Assembly: GCA_024239075.1 (NCBI GenBank)
Contig: JANBVI010000077.1
Coordinates: 1-51,313, forward strand
Direction: 5' to 3'
Source of the DNA: Fischerella sp. CENA71
Lineage (GTDB): Bacteria; Cyanobacteriota; Cyanobacteriia; Cyanobacteriales; Nostocaceae
DNA: 51,313 bases
The notes under the pieces are model-generated. The model saw nothing but the letters and a program-made list of their open reading frames with translations, did no database searches and had not been told where the DNA came from. A program made the translations under genes and the position numbers. This document shows positions 36,211-44,994 of this stretch, piece by piece (the first letter of the stretch is position 1; each line of letters starts with the position of its first letter).

Positions 36211-36956
36211 TATTCTTTATCTTACCCAAACAACATAAAGTATTTTTGCTACTCATGTATATGTAATTCCACTTAAAAAATAAGTTTTAATTGTGCCGTA
36301 TAATAAATCACTTATATTTTTAAAATAGTTACGGTAGAAGAGTTACCTAAACAACTGTTTTTTTTTCTAGAACCTGATATGTTGAATGAATTATAGGGAA
36401 ATATTTATTTAGATACATTATAGAAATGTGTATCTCATCTACCACAGTCTACAAATATTAAATATACGGGTTCCTAAATAACTCCCTATTTGGATAGTTA
36501 GTAACAACGTTTACTAAATATTTTTGTATGTCAAAAAAATTACGTACTTAATATTAAATAGCAATATGGAATAAAATTAATCACTGACTCCAAAAATTTT
36601 GTTGTTACTTAGTTGATCAAAACTTTGAGAATATTGCTGTTATTAACCAGATATTTGCTAAACGAAGAATATTTAGTCAACAGTCTATGAAATTACATAC
36701 TTTATAATGTATCTTAATGAAATTAAGTCATCAGAGATCAAGGTTGACCTTCAAATAAATATTAGTTTCTATGAATTGAGTTCAGCAAGACAGAAAATTA
36801 CATCTATTTAACGATTGATAGTTGTCAAAATTACCTGGTGTGATTAGCTTTTGGGTGGATCTAACACGCCATTATGTGTGTTCCTGTACTTTAAAATGTT
36901 GCGAATTAGCAAGGACATCCACCAAGAATGTCATGAAATTTTCAAAGGGAAAACAA
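36211..36956. other. Long AT-rich gap upstream of an orphan gene
   Basis: About 750 bases with very high A+T content, no HIP1 site and none of the usual tandem repeats. A weak inverted pair AGATACAT/ATGTGTATCT lies at 36411-36435. No convincing open frame, tRNA or riboswitch was seen. Absence of HIP1 sites and the base composition set it apart from the rest of the window. Confidence 0.5.
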
Positions 36957-37727
36957 ATGGCGATTCATTTACATGGCTTTACTAGCAATGGCAAACGTTA
37001 CATTCAAGTAGAAAGCCAGCCCCATCATATCACGGGCGTTTTTAGAAAAATGGTCTGCTTCTGTAACAGTAAGTATGAGAGTAAAGTGATGAATACAGAA
37101 AGCGCCTATTTCGAGTGTGATGAAGATGGAACAATTACTTTTTACCAATCAGTGAATAGCGATGGAATAAAATCGGGTGTTTGGACTTATCTTGTGTATG
37201 AATGTGGAGAGACAGAAGAAAAGATATTCCCAGACAAATTTATTGATACAAGCATCAATGATGATTATTTATATAAATTATTAGCTGGTCAGAAAATAGT
37301 TCAAAATGCTACAAGTATTCATGAGTATCTTAAATATAAACTTTATGAAAATGAATATTTAGATATTCATCTACCTGCTAATTGGGATAATCTTACAGGC
37401 AGAGCAATAGCTAATTTAATTCTAGAGGAATTTCAAGCATTTAATTCATCATCTTTATTTGCCCAAGATGATGGTAAAAAATATATGAAAACTGTGATCA
37501 ATAATTTTATTGAATTGGGGCGACAAGTTTTAGACAAAGATGGAACAATCAAAGATTTTGAATTACATCAATATGATATTTTAAAAAATATTAGGATTAG
37601 TGAAATTGCAAATTTAATAATAGAATATAATGACTATCGATTATGGCAAGCAGCTTTACCCAGCAAATCTAAAGCTGTAGAATACGCTTTTAGTGCTGCT
37701 TTAGATTTAATATGTCAAATGACCTAA
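36957..37727 (+). CDS. Unrecognised protein behind an AT-rich leader
   Basis: From the ATG at 36957 (preceded by AAAGGGA at good spacing) the product has 256 residues. The first 110 are predicted mostly strand, starting MAIHLHGFTSNGKRYIQVES, with several aromatic residues and an FECDEDGTITFYQ stretch. The rest looks helical, rich in N, D, K and I, and ends AFSAALDLICQMT. No signal peptide, membrane helix or catalytic motif is evident. The frame is open upstream to a TTG at 36822, but that part has poor composition. The gene is richer in A+T than its neighbours, which may indicate acquisition from elsewhere. No family was recognised. Confidence 0.72.
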   Translation: MAIHLHGFTSNGKRYIQVESQPHHITGVFRKMVCFCNSKYESKVMNTESAYFECDEDGTITFYQSVNSDGIKSGVWTYLVYECGETEEKIFPDKFIDTSINDDYLYKLLAGQKIVQNATSIHEYLKYKLYENEYLDIHLPANWDNLTGRAIANLILEEFQAFNSSSLFAQDDGKKYMKTVINNFIELGRQVLDKDGTIKDFELHQYDILKNIRISEIANLIIEYNDYRLWQAALPSKSKAVEYAFSAALDLICQMT

Positions 37728-37807
37728 GCTGGTTAGGAGACTAAAACTACTGGCGGAGGTTATCATTTATGCTTGTGTAATTATTTATGGCTTATTGATC
37801 ATTCGTA

Positions 37808-37888
37808 GGAAGCGTCTCTATTTTCCAAGACGCAAAACGAAGTAGAGACACGAAATTACCCTGCGCTAATCTTGCTACGCATCTCTAC
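37808..37888. repeat. GTAGAGACACG / GCGTCTCTA inverted-type repeat
   Basis: GCGTCTCTATTTTCCAAGAC, GAAGTAGAGACACGAAAT and CTACGCATCTCTACG belong to the widespread cyanobacterial GTAGAGACGCG repeat type. They lie between two convergent genes. No open frame is present. Confidence 0.65.
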
Positions 37889-37901
37889 GAATTTATTATT
37901 A

Positions 37902-38375
37902 TTAAAACATTGCAAAAAAAGCATCGTCTAATTCGTAACCTAGCATTTGAGCCATCGATTGCAGACGTGATTGGCTAGGTATATTATTTTGTTTGAGCCA
38001 GTCACTCAAAATAAAGATTTTATGCATTAAAAAAATTTCTAATGCTTCTGGATTATACTGAATTCCTTCTTTGGAACTGAATTGATGCGGCACTAACATC
38101 GCTGTATAGCGAGCGAATTCCCCCGTTTTCCAGTCAAGTAAAAATGGTAACCAAGGATAACGAGCATCAAGGCGAACAAACCACAGTCGTACTTCTGGAA
38201 TTTCAGGAAGTTCTCGCGGGTCGTCCTCTTGTTGGGGATAATAAATATCAAAATGTAACTGCTGTTCATGGGATGCGATCGCTCCCTCTTGCAGCAATTG
38301 CTCAATTACTGTTGTTACAGGAGATATATCTAAGTTGTGAATGGAGTCAGAATTGAGAGCGATCGTAATAGACAT
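37902..38375 (-). CDS. CRR6-family NdhI maturation factor
   Basis: The 157-residue protein shows the CRR6 signature in its second half: EVRLWFVRLDARYPWLPFLL, DWKTGEFARYTAMLVPHQFS, GIQYNPEALEIFLMHKIFIL and SRLQSMAQMLGYELDDAFF. In chloroplasts CRR6 is required for assembly of the NDH-1 hydrophilic arm through NdhI, and cyanobacteria carry orthologues. It is soluble and cytosolic. The gene starts beside a repeat-rich gap and is convergent with the orphan gene. Recognition is from remembered family sequence rather than a search. Confidence 0.82.
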   Translation of the reverse strand: MSITIALNSDSIHNLDISPVTTVIEQLLQEGAIASHEQQLHFDIYYPQQEDDPRELPEIPEVRLWFVRLDARYPWLPFLLDWKTGEFARYTAMLVPHQFSSKEGIQYNPEALEIFLMHKIFILSDWLKQNNIPSQSRLQSMAQMLGYELDDAFFAMF

Positions 38376-38458
38376 AAATAACTAAAGAGTATATATAGTG
38401 ACTTTGACTCAAAAGTAACCTTGACAATTCAGACTAGCAGCTTTGTGAGCTTAACGCT

Positions 38459-38575
38459 AGGAGGGGGCAAGGGAAGGAGGACACCGGGACGACACCAGGA
38501 CAGGAAGACACGGAGATATTATTAATTCACAACTTCTACGCATCACCGCGTCTTCCATTCCCCGTGTCTTCTTCC
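38459..38575. repeat. GGACACCGGGACGACACC-type repeats
   Basis: GACACCGGGACGACACCAGG and AAGACACGGAGATATTATTA are followed by CATCACCGCGTCTTCC units, again of the intergenic type found inside the helicase gene. The block precedes the manganese riboswitch. Confidence 0.65.
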
Positions 38576-38630
38576 GGAAAAAATTCCTTTACTACAACTT
38601 CAGATAGATGTATAATTACCTATAAATCAA

Positions 38631-38815
38631 GAAGGGGAGTAGCTGCTGGCAAAATATTCAGCCAGCCCATCTAAATCAACATACTGGCGATGAGCCTGGT
38701 TTAGATGTCATCAAGCAATAAGCTAGTTGAAAGCGAGACCTTCACTGAGTTCACACAAAAAGTAAAGTGTGAAGCTCGGTGAGGTTTAGCTAGTCTCATT
38801 GAGCTTCACGCACGA
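38631..38815 (+). promoter_or_regulatory. yybP-ykoY manganese riboswitch with alternative helices
   Basis: The leader of the GDT1-family gene has the yybP-ykoY core in order: GAAGGGGAGTAGCTGCTGGC (38631-38650), CATACTGGCGATGAGCCTGG (38680-38699) and GCGAGACCTTC (38733-38743). The basal helix pairs GAAGG (38631-38635) with CCTTC (38739-38743). The same CCTTC can instead start a long hairpin, 38738-38756 with 38767-38785. A third helix, GTGAAGCTC (38769-38777) with GAGCTTCAC (38801-38809), overlaps the 3' arm of that hairpin. These mutually exclusive helices look like an expression platform. No T run follows, so control is probably at translation or through another mechanism. The aptamer class is known to sense Mn2+ upstream of manganese exporters. 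Confidence 0.88.
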
Positions 38816-38843
38816 GTAAACAAATCGTCTGGAGCTTGAGAGA

Positions 38844-39464
38844 GTGTTAACAGCTTTCACCGCAGGTTTATTACTAATTACAGTTTCGGAATTGGGTGAT
38901 AAAACCTTTTTTATCGCCGTGATTTTGTCGATGCAGCACTCACGGCGACTTGTATTTGCGGGTGTGACAGCAGCTTTAGCGGCGATGACAATACTGTCTG
39001 TCGTGGTAGGACAAGCAGTGTCCTTGCTGCCAAAGGTTTACATTTATTACGGCGAGATTATTTTATTTATTGCCTTTGGTTTAAAGCTGTTGTATCAAGG
39101 TAGTAAAATGCCTGATGCTACCTGCGATACAGAAGTTGTAGAAGAAGCAAAAACCGCAGTTGCTCAGGCAGAAAAGCAGCTGAAAAAGCAAAAAACAATT
39201 TGGGCAATTGTATTAGAAGCTTTTGCATTAACATTTATGGCAGAGTGGGGCGATCGCACACAATTTGCCACCATTGCTCTAGCAGCAGGAAATAATCCAG
39301 TTGGGGTAACAACAGGTGCAATTTTAGGACATGCCATTTGTGCTGCGATCGCTGTAATTGGTGGCAGAATGTTAGCCGGAAGAATTTCTGAAAAAACACT
39401 CACCATCGTTGGCGGATTTTTGTTTATCTTATTTGGTATCGTCGCAGCTGTGGAAGGAGCATGA
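38844..39464 (+). CDS. GDT1/TMEM165 family (UPF0016) manganese transporter
   Basis: The 206-residue membrane protein has two copies of the family motif, E16-L-G-D-K-T21 and E134-W-G-D-R-T139, in two three-helix halves separated by a charged loop (about 87-117). The family exports Mn2+ or Ca2+; Synechocystis Mnx (sll0615) moves manganese into the thylakoid lumen and protects from manganese excess. The start is a GTG at 38844, preceded by GAG-rich ribosome-binding sequence. The Mn2+ riboswitch directly upstream is strong independent support for manganese as the substrate. Confidence 0.93.
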   Translation: MLTAFTAGLLLITVSELGDKTFFIAVILSMQHSRRLVFAGVTAALAAMTILSVVVGQAVSLLPKVYIYYGEIILFIAFGLKLLYQGSKMPDATCDTEVVEEAKTAVAQAEKQLKKQKTIWAIVLEAFALTFMAEWGDRTQFATIALAAGNNPVGVTTGAILGHAICAAIAVIGGRMLAGRISEKTLTIVGGFLFILFGIVAAVEGA

Positions 39465-39467
39465 TCG

Positions 39468-39586
39468 CTTCGCTGACACGGGAACGCAGTGATGGTTTGA
39501 CACGGGGACATTAGGACACGAGGACGCGGGGAATATAAATGAAACACTCACCGCGTCACCGTGTCTGATCTTCTCCGTGTCTTCTT
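39468..39586. repeat. GGACACGAGGACGCGG-type repeats
   Basis: The gap between convergent genes is made of CACGGGGACATTAGGACACG and CACCGCGTCACCGTGTCTG units. No terminator with a T run is visible, so the repeats may end transcription by structure or not at all. Confidence 0.65.
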
Positions 39587-40447
39587 CTAGGGTGTCAGTG
39601 TTGGCGTCGCAGCAGGAGTGGGAGTCACAGTTTCAGAACTTCTTTTATTAATTTCGTCTTTATACTGAGCTGGTGCTAAAGATGCAGCCTTATCAAACAA
39701 AGGTTTGGCTTCATCAGTTTTTCCCTGCTCTTTGACAACCATTGCTTTTGCCAAAACAGGACGAAAATCATTAGGAGCGTTGTTAATTGCTTGATCGTAT
39801 ACAGATAAAGCTTGTGGATAGCGTTTTTGAGTAGCATGAACATTACCCAGCATCACTTGCACAGCAACAGTATCCACGCTACCAGGTTCAATCTTATTTG
39901 CTTGAGCGGATTTAGCAAGAGTATCTTGTAATAGCCCAATAGCTGCTTCTGGGCGCTTTTGATTAAGCAGCAAAGCCACCATTCCTTGCAAAGCATTAAT
40001 ATCGCCTGGTTTGGTTTCCAAAACAGAGCGATAAGCCTCGGCTGCACCTTCCTTGTCACCGATTTGTTGCTTGGCTTGCGCCAAAAGTACGCCGTATTTA
40101 GTTTGTTCTGGATTGAGCTTGGTTAATTTTTCTAGAGGTTCAATAACTGCTTGAATATTACCTACACCCAAACTTAGCAATTGCAAACGAGTTTCTAACA
40201 AACCTCGCAGGGCTGTTTGATTTTCGGGTTCTCGCTGCAAAACTTGTTCATAACCTCTTGCCGCATCTTCCAATTTTGACTTTAGATCCGAGGAAGACGA
40301 ATTTCCTCTGCCGCTAGCGGAATTTGGGCTGGATTGTTGCGTATCATTAAATGCAGCTATGATGGGAACCATAGACACCCCAACAAAAGCTATCACTACC
40401 AGCACTAACACTACTTTAACTAACCATCGATTGCGCGGCTGAGACAC
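39587..40447 (-). CDS. Membrane-anchored TPR protein
   Basis: The 286-residue protein has one N-terminal transmembrane helix (about 9-31), a Ser/Asn linker (SSPNSASGRGNSSSSDL) and about five TPR-like repeats: AARGYEQVLQREPENQTALR, EAYRSVLETKPGDINALQ, ALSVYDQAINNAPNDFRPVL and others. It ends in a Thr/Pro tail. The repeats face the periplasm, lumen or cytosol depending on topology. TPR proteins are scaffolds in complex assembly, but the partner is unknown. Confidence 0.85.
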   Translation of the reverse strand: MSQPRNRWLVKVVLVLVVIAFVGVSMVPIIAAFNDTQQSSPNSASGRGNSSSSDLKSKLEDAARGYEQVLQREPENQTALRGLLETRLQLLSLGVGNIQAVIEPLEKLTKLNPEQTKYGVLLAQAKQQIGDKEGAAEAYRSVLETKPGDINALQGMVALLLNQKRPEAAIGLLQDTLAKSAQANKIEPGSVDTVAVQVMLGNVHATQKRYPQALSVYDQAINNAPNDFRPVLAKAMVVKEQGKTDEAKPLFDKAASLAPAQYKDEINKRSSETVTPTPAATPTLTP

Positions 40448-40828
40448 AAAACCGTCCTTAATTGTAATAACACTGTTGTTTACTGTTTACACAAAATTGA
40501 GAAAATTAAAAAATTGAAAAAGTTTGCGGAATACCGCTAACTAACTGTGAACTTTATAACAAATAGCCATTTTTGATGCTTAAGAAAGAGATGACTTTAA
40601 GAGGAGACGCTTAAATAGTAGCTATGCTATGCTTCCGAAACTAGCAGAAAGACGCTAAATTACACATTTAGTCTGTATGCGAAAAATCGCGTCTTTCAGT
40701 ATCATAACAGGGCAAACGATGGTGGTTGTTTTGAAAGTAAATATACTTTGAGCAACCGCACAAACGCTCTTTCCTGTTGCGTTAATAAAATCCCACAATG
40801 GGATGTGTCTCCGCCGCAAGGAGTTGCT
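40448..40828. other. Gap upstream of the low-complexity protein gene
   Basis: These 381 bases separate divergent genes. The middle contains a strong inverted repeat, listed separately. The remainder is AT-rich and carries no HIP1 site. No open frame was accepted. Confidence 0.45.
40647..40697. repeat. 9-bp inverted repeat, possible leader hairpin
   Basis: GAAAGACGC (40647-40655) is the exact inverse of GCGTCTTTC (40689-40697). The loop contains a second stem, CTAAAT/ATTTAG. It lies about 130 bases upstream of the gene at 40829 and could form in its leader RNA or serve as a protein-binding site. No T run follows. Confidence 0.5.
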
Positions 40829-41887
40829 ATGAATTCCGACCTGATGCCGTCCCCTGAATCATCAAATTCAATAGCTTCATCAGAAGCTAAACCTAGTCAA
40901 CAAACAACTACTGATGTAGTAGCAACAGCTGGAGCGTCGCAAAGCGAGGCTTCGTCTGTAACGTCAAGTGAAACTGCGAATGATGGGAATTTAGTGAATC
41001 GACAGCAACCGATTCCACCTCCCAGCGAACCAATGCAGTATCGAGCGATCGGTCTAGTCCGAGGTCGTTACTTTGCTAGTAGCGAACAATTTACCCAAGG
41101 TGTAATGTTGACCCCCGATGGCACCAAATTAGAGGCTGTGTTACTTGGTCGAATCATGAGTTTAGTCAAAAATCATCTCGACTTAGAGCAAGAGCATCTA
41201 TGGGTTGTTTATCCACGGACACGCCAAGAAAACGACAATTTGCATCTTCAAATTGTGGGGGTATGGGAGCCAGAAAAACTGGCTAAAAGTTCCATAACTG
41301 AACAGCAGCAAGATTTGATCTCACCAGAGGAGGAAACACCAAATCCTGATTTATCCGACAATTTAGAGGAAAAAGACCAACAGACCTCAATAGAACCAAC
41401 ACCATCATTACAAATTACAGATGGTGGCTTCTCTGTTCGTGGCGAAATAGTTTACCAATCATATGATACAGAGAACTTGGTAATCAAAATTAAGCAATCT
41501 GCCCGCAAGCCAAATGATAAACCTAAGTATTTCAAATTGAAACTCAAGGGTAAGCTAGAAACCAAAGCAGTAGGAAAGTTTTGGGACTTGCAAGTCCAGC
41601 GAGAAGGCGAATCTTTGGTCATAGAGAAAGCGACAGTCATCGCTGAACTGCCCAGAAAACGTAGCAGTAGACCACCTTTTAAACGCGCAGGTGGAGGCGG
41701 GGGAGGTCGTCATCCAGGCCCTAGTGGTAGAAAACCATATCCTCCCAGAAGAAGTGGAGAAGGCCTACCACGTCCAACTAAAAAAGTTGCAGATTCATCA
41801 TCATCGCCGCCATCACCGCCATCACGACCTATAACCAAAAGTTCTGTTCCCAAGCCAGTGAAGCGACCGAAGCCACCACAGGAGTAG
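40829..41887 (+). CDS. Cyanobacterial protein with ordered core and RGG/Pro-rich tail
   Basis: The ATG at 40829, preceded by AAGGAG at 8 bases, is the likely start, giving 352 residues. The first 70 are Ser/Thr/Gln-rich and probably disordered. An ordered region follows (MQYRAIGLVRGRYFASSEQF, GTKLEAVLLGRIMSLVKNHL, EHLWVVYPRTRQENDNLHLQ). A second ordered block has VRGEIVYQSYDTENLVIKIK and FKLKLKGKLETKAVGKFWDL, possibly an OB-like barrel. The tail is basic and rich in Gly, Arg, Pro and Ser (FKRAGGGGGGRHPGPSGRK), suited to RNA or protein contacts. No known function was recognised. Confidence 0.75.
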   Translation: MNSDLMPSPESSNSIASSEAKPSQQTTTDVVATAGASQSEASSVTSSETANDGNLVNRQQPIPPPSEPMQYRAIGLVRGRYFASSEQFTQGVMLTPDGTKLEAVLLGRIMSLVKNHLDLEQEHLWVVYPRTRQENDNLHLQIVGVWEPEKLAKSSITEQQQDLISPEEETPNPDLSDNLEEKDQQTSIEPTPSLQITDGGFSVRGEIVYQSYDTENLVIKIKQSARKPNDKPKYFKLKLKGKLETKAVGKFWDLQVQREGESLVIEKATVIAELPRKRSSRPPFKRAGGGGGGRHPGPSGRKPYPPRRSGEGLPRPTKKVADSSSSPPSPPSRPITKSSVPKPVKRPKPPQE

Positions 41888-42077
41888 GGGATTGGGGAAG
41901 GTAGGGGTCCCCTTTGGGGATAAGGGGCAGGTGGGGTCCCCTCTGGGGGAGTGGGGATTAGGGGCGAAGGGGTAACGGGGATTGGGGATTGGGAACAGAT
42001 TTGTTAAATAATTCTCCCTTGTCCTCCTTATCTCCCTTCCCTTGTCCTCCGTATCACCATGTCTCCGTATCTTCCGA
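41888..42077. repeat. GGGGTCCCCT direct repeat and G-rich tandem repeats
   Basis: GTAGGGGTCCCCTTTGGGG (about 41901-41919) is nearly repeated as GTGGGGTCCCCTCTGGGGG (about 41931-41949). GGGGATTGGGGATTGGG and CTCCCTTGTCCTCC units follow. The block separates convergent genes. Confidence 0.7.
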
Positions 42078-43247
42078 CTAAAACTCCGTCCACCGATCTT
42101 GGGGGAGAAAGGAGCGTTCCATCGGGATTTGGGCAACTGGTTCGGTGAGGGTAAAAGTACCCGCTTGAATCCATTGTTTTAACTCTTGGGCAACTTGTCG
42201 AGAGAGGAAAATACTCACAAGGGGTGCAACTCGTACTGTTTTACCTTCAATGATGATGCGTCCAGACTTGAGTTGAGCGTAACTTACCAAACCAAAGGTG
42301 GGACGCACCCGTCGGGGAATGGAAAAATCCACGATGGGTGCGACTAAGTCTTGATCACTGACTGCACATCTGGCTACTACTTCTTCGTTTAATACCGGAA
42401 GTGGTACACCCACACCCAACATTAAAGAAGGGCCATAGTTTTTAAAGTAACAACCCCGTACCCAATGAGCATCCATTTGTTTAGCGTCACCAATTAAAGC
42501 TAATGTTGCAGCCGGACCAATGGGTGTACGATTAGGCAAACGTTTTTGTAAAGGAAAATGCTGTGTCCCTTCCCACGCTACATAACCAATACCCCCACCC
42601 AAGAAGATTCGTGTACCAATACCGACTAGTTGGAGATCGGGATCGTTGAGGAGAGGAGAAATAGCACCAGGGTTGGAATAGACTGCATTACTTAAACGTG
42701 GCTGTAAGGGGCCTAAATAAGTAAAAAGTGGGCGATCGCCTCCGTTCACTCCCACAATAAAATTTTGATAAAGATTTCTGGGATTAAATAAATAAAACTG
42801 ATTAATAGTGTCACGAGTAATTGTTGTTTCAAAGGTAGCCCTGGGATAGCAATCTGTAACTTGTCCTTGAGCGCGTACGTGTACTGGCTTACCAGCAATC
42901 AAATCTTCAATCACATGACCACCACCCCGTTCCCGGACTTCTTCTCCCTCCATGACCTCTACAGCAGAACTTGCACCTAAGTATAAATCTACAGCACCAA
43001 AACCGGGATATACTGGCACACCATCCAACCAACAGCGACGAATTTTGATTGGTGGATCAGTATGTCCCAAGTTAATAATTGCACCACTAGATTCCATTGG
43101 TTCAAAAGTGCCAGTAGTGACTACATCAACTTCCTTGGCAACTTTTGTAACACCTACTTCCTCTACTCTGGTTTTTAATTCTTCAACAGTCAAAACCACC
43201 GCACGTTTACGGCTGATTTTTTCGTTAATTTCCGCAATGGTTCGCAT
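42078..43247 (-). CDS. Homocysteine biosynthesis-type DUF39 protein
   Basis: The 389-residue protein has the DUF39/HcyBio pattern: EVDVVTTGTFEPMESSGAII, NLGHTDPPIKIRRCWLDGVP, YPGFGAVDLYLGASS and GGGHVIEDLIAGK, then GGIGYVAWEGTQHFP. In methanogens and sulfate reducers a DUF39 protein takes part in making homocysteine from aspartate semialdehyde with a sulfide source. No ferredoxin or CBS domain is fused here. The cyanobacterial role is probably in sulfur or methionine metabolism but is not proven. It is monocistronic. Confidence 0.85.
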   Translation of the reverse strand: MRTIAEINEKISRKRAVVLTVEELKTRVEEVGVTKVAKEVDVVTTGTFEPMESSGAIINLGHTDPPIKIRRCWLDGVPVYPGFGAVDLYLGASSAVEVMEGEEVRERGGGHVIEDLIAGKPVHVRAQGQVTDCYPRATFETTITRDTINQFYLFNPRNLYQNFIVGVNGGDRPLFTYLGPLQPRLSNAVYSNPGAISPLLNDPDLQLVGIGTRIFLGGGIGYVAWEGTQHFPLQKRLPNRTPIGPAATLALIGDAKQMDAHWVRGCYFKNYGPSLMLGVGVPLPVLNEEVVARCAVSDQDLVAPIVDFSIPRRVRPTFGLVSYAQLKSGRIIIEGKTVRVAPLVSIFLSRQVAQELKQWIQAGTFTLTEPVAQIPMERSFLPQDRWTEF

Positions 43248-43386
43248 ATTAAAGGGTATTAAGCGCTAGTACCGTTTCACTATAAGTCTGATACATTTGA
43301 GCAAAGGTATTTTATCCCTTGCTTTTTCGCTTTTCCCCTTTAACTTTTCTCCAGCCTACAGCGATTAAATTTGAGTTAGGGAAGTA

Positions 43387-44886
43387 CTAGTAACGCCCAT
43401 AAATTATAGCCATATCCTTGAGACGATTACTGTAATCTTCCGTCAATGCTTCGCTTCTATAGCGCCAACCCCAATTTCCCTCAGCTTTGCTAGGGGTGTT
43501 CATACGAGCATCAGCCCCTAAATTGAAGACATCTTGGAGAGGAATAATCGCCTGATGAGCAACAGAACCCATTGCTAATCTGATCAGATCCCAAGCAATT
43601 CCATAGGGACTATTACAACCAAGGTATTTTTGAACGCGATCGCGTTCATAATCAGAAGCATCATGATTATACCAGCCAATCGTTGTGTTGTTGTCGTGAG
43701 TCCCGGTGTAGATCACGCTGTTGGGAAGCACATTGTACGGCAAATAGGCATTATGACCATCGCTACCAAAGGCAAAGTGCAGAATCTTCATCCCTGGAAA
43801 TCCGAAATGATCTCTGAGGTCTAACACTGGCTGATCGATGTAGCCTAAGTCTTCAGCAATAATTGGTAAACTACCTAACTCTTCACGAATTGTCTCAAAT
43901 AGAGCATAACCTGGAGCCTTTACCCATTTTCCATTGACTGCTGTCGGTTCTCCTGCTGGAACCGACCAATAAGACTCTAAACCTCGAAAGTGGTCAATAC
44001 GAATCATATCAGCGTGAGCAAGGATTTCACGGACACGCCAGACCCACCAATGAAAACGAGTTGATTCTAGGTATTTCCAGTTGTAAATCGGATTCCCCCA
44101 AAGTTGACCCGTGACTGAGAAATAATCTGGTGGTACCCCTGCAACTTCAGTAGCTTCTCCCGTTTCGGGGTCGAGCATAAAATTCTGTGGATGCGCCCAA
44201 ACATCAGCGCTATTATGGGCAACGTAGATGGGAATATCGCCGATAATCTGAATATTTTGTTCGTTAGCGTAGAGTTTAAGCTCAGACCACTGGCGAAAAA
44301 ATTCAAACTGTAGGAATTGGTGAAAAAATATCTGGTCTGTCAATTGCAGACGCCAGTGTTCCAGTACTTGTGGTTTGCGATGACGCAGTTCTTCAGGCCA
44401 GTCAGTCCAAGTTGTAGCCTCTTGGGTATCTATCAATGCCATAAACAGTGCATAATCTTCCAACCAATCAGCCTTACCTCTGCAAAAACCCTCAAACTCT
44501 TTGTGTTGTATTTGACTAGCTCTTTGCTTAAAATTTTCACATGCTTTCCGTAATAGAGGCATTTTCCAAGCAATCACTTGCTCAAAATCTATATGATCTA
44601 ATGGAAAATCTGGCACATCAAGCAGGTCATCTTCGCTCAAAAAGCCTTTATCTTTGAGTACATCCAGACTAATCAACAGAGGATTACCTGCCATAGCAGA
44701 GAAACACATATAGGGCGAATTGCCGAAGCCTGTGGGCCCCAAGGGCAATATCTGCCACAAACGCTGGCCACTGCGAGCCAAAAAATCCACGAACTGATAG
44801 GCCTCCAACCCCAAATCCCCAATTCCGTAGCGACCGGGGAAACTGGTTGGATGTAGTAAAATACCACTGGTTCTGGGAAAAGGCAT
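43387..44886 (-). CDS. malQ: 4-alpha-glucanotransferase (amylomaltase)
   Basis: The 499-residue enzyme of glycoside hydrolase family 77 moves maltooligosaccharide chains during glycogen turnover. It shows RTSGILLHPTSFPGRYGIGDLG, LWQILPLGPTGFGNSPY, IGDIPIYVAHNSADVW, the nucleophile Asp in ADMIRIDHFRGLESYW, the acid Glu in IIAEDLGYID and the third carboxylate in VIYTGTHDNNTT. Length is normal. It is divergent from the NUDIX gene. Confidence 0.97.
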   Translation of the reverse strand: MPFPRTSGILLHPTSFPGRYGIGDLGLEAYQFVDFLARSGQRLWQILPLGPTGFGNSPYMCFSAMAGNPLLISLDVLKDKGFLSEDDLLDVPDFPLDHIDFEQVIAWKMPLLRKACENFKQRASQIQHKEFEGFCRGKADWLEDYALFMALIDTQEATTWTDWPEELRHRKPQVLEHWRLQLTDQIFFHQFLQFEFFRQWSELKLYANEQNIQIIGDIPIYVAHNSADVWAHPQNFMLDPETGEATEVAGVPPDYFSVTGQLWGNPIYNWKYLESTRFHWWVWRVREILAHADMIRIDHFRGLESYWSVPAGEPTAVNGKWVKAPGYALFETIREELGSLPIIAEDLGYIDQPVLDLRDHFGFPGMKILHFAFGSDGHNAYLPYNVLPNSVIYTGTHDNNTTIGWYNHDASDYERDRVQKYLGCNSPYGIAWDLIRLAMGSVAHQAIIPLQDVFNLGADARMNTPSKAEGNWGWRYRSEALTEDYSNRLKDMAIIYGRY

Positions 44887-44994
44887 AAATATCCTGAACT
44901 ATAAAAAAGCAAAGATATGCACTGAATTTAGCACGGAACAGTTGTTGACTTTCAGCTATCTGAAAACCAGATTTGATGTCACAATTGATGTCTT

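Noticed and set aside
36822-36956. TTG-initiated extension of the orphan gene
   Set aside because: The extra 45 residues are of odd composition with five cysteines, and a good ribosome-binding site lies before the ATG at 36957.
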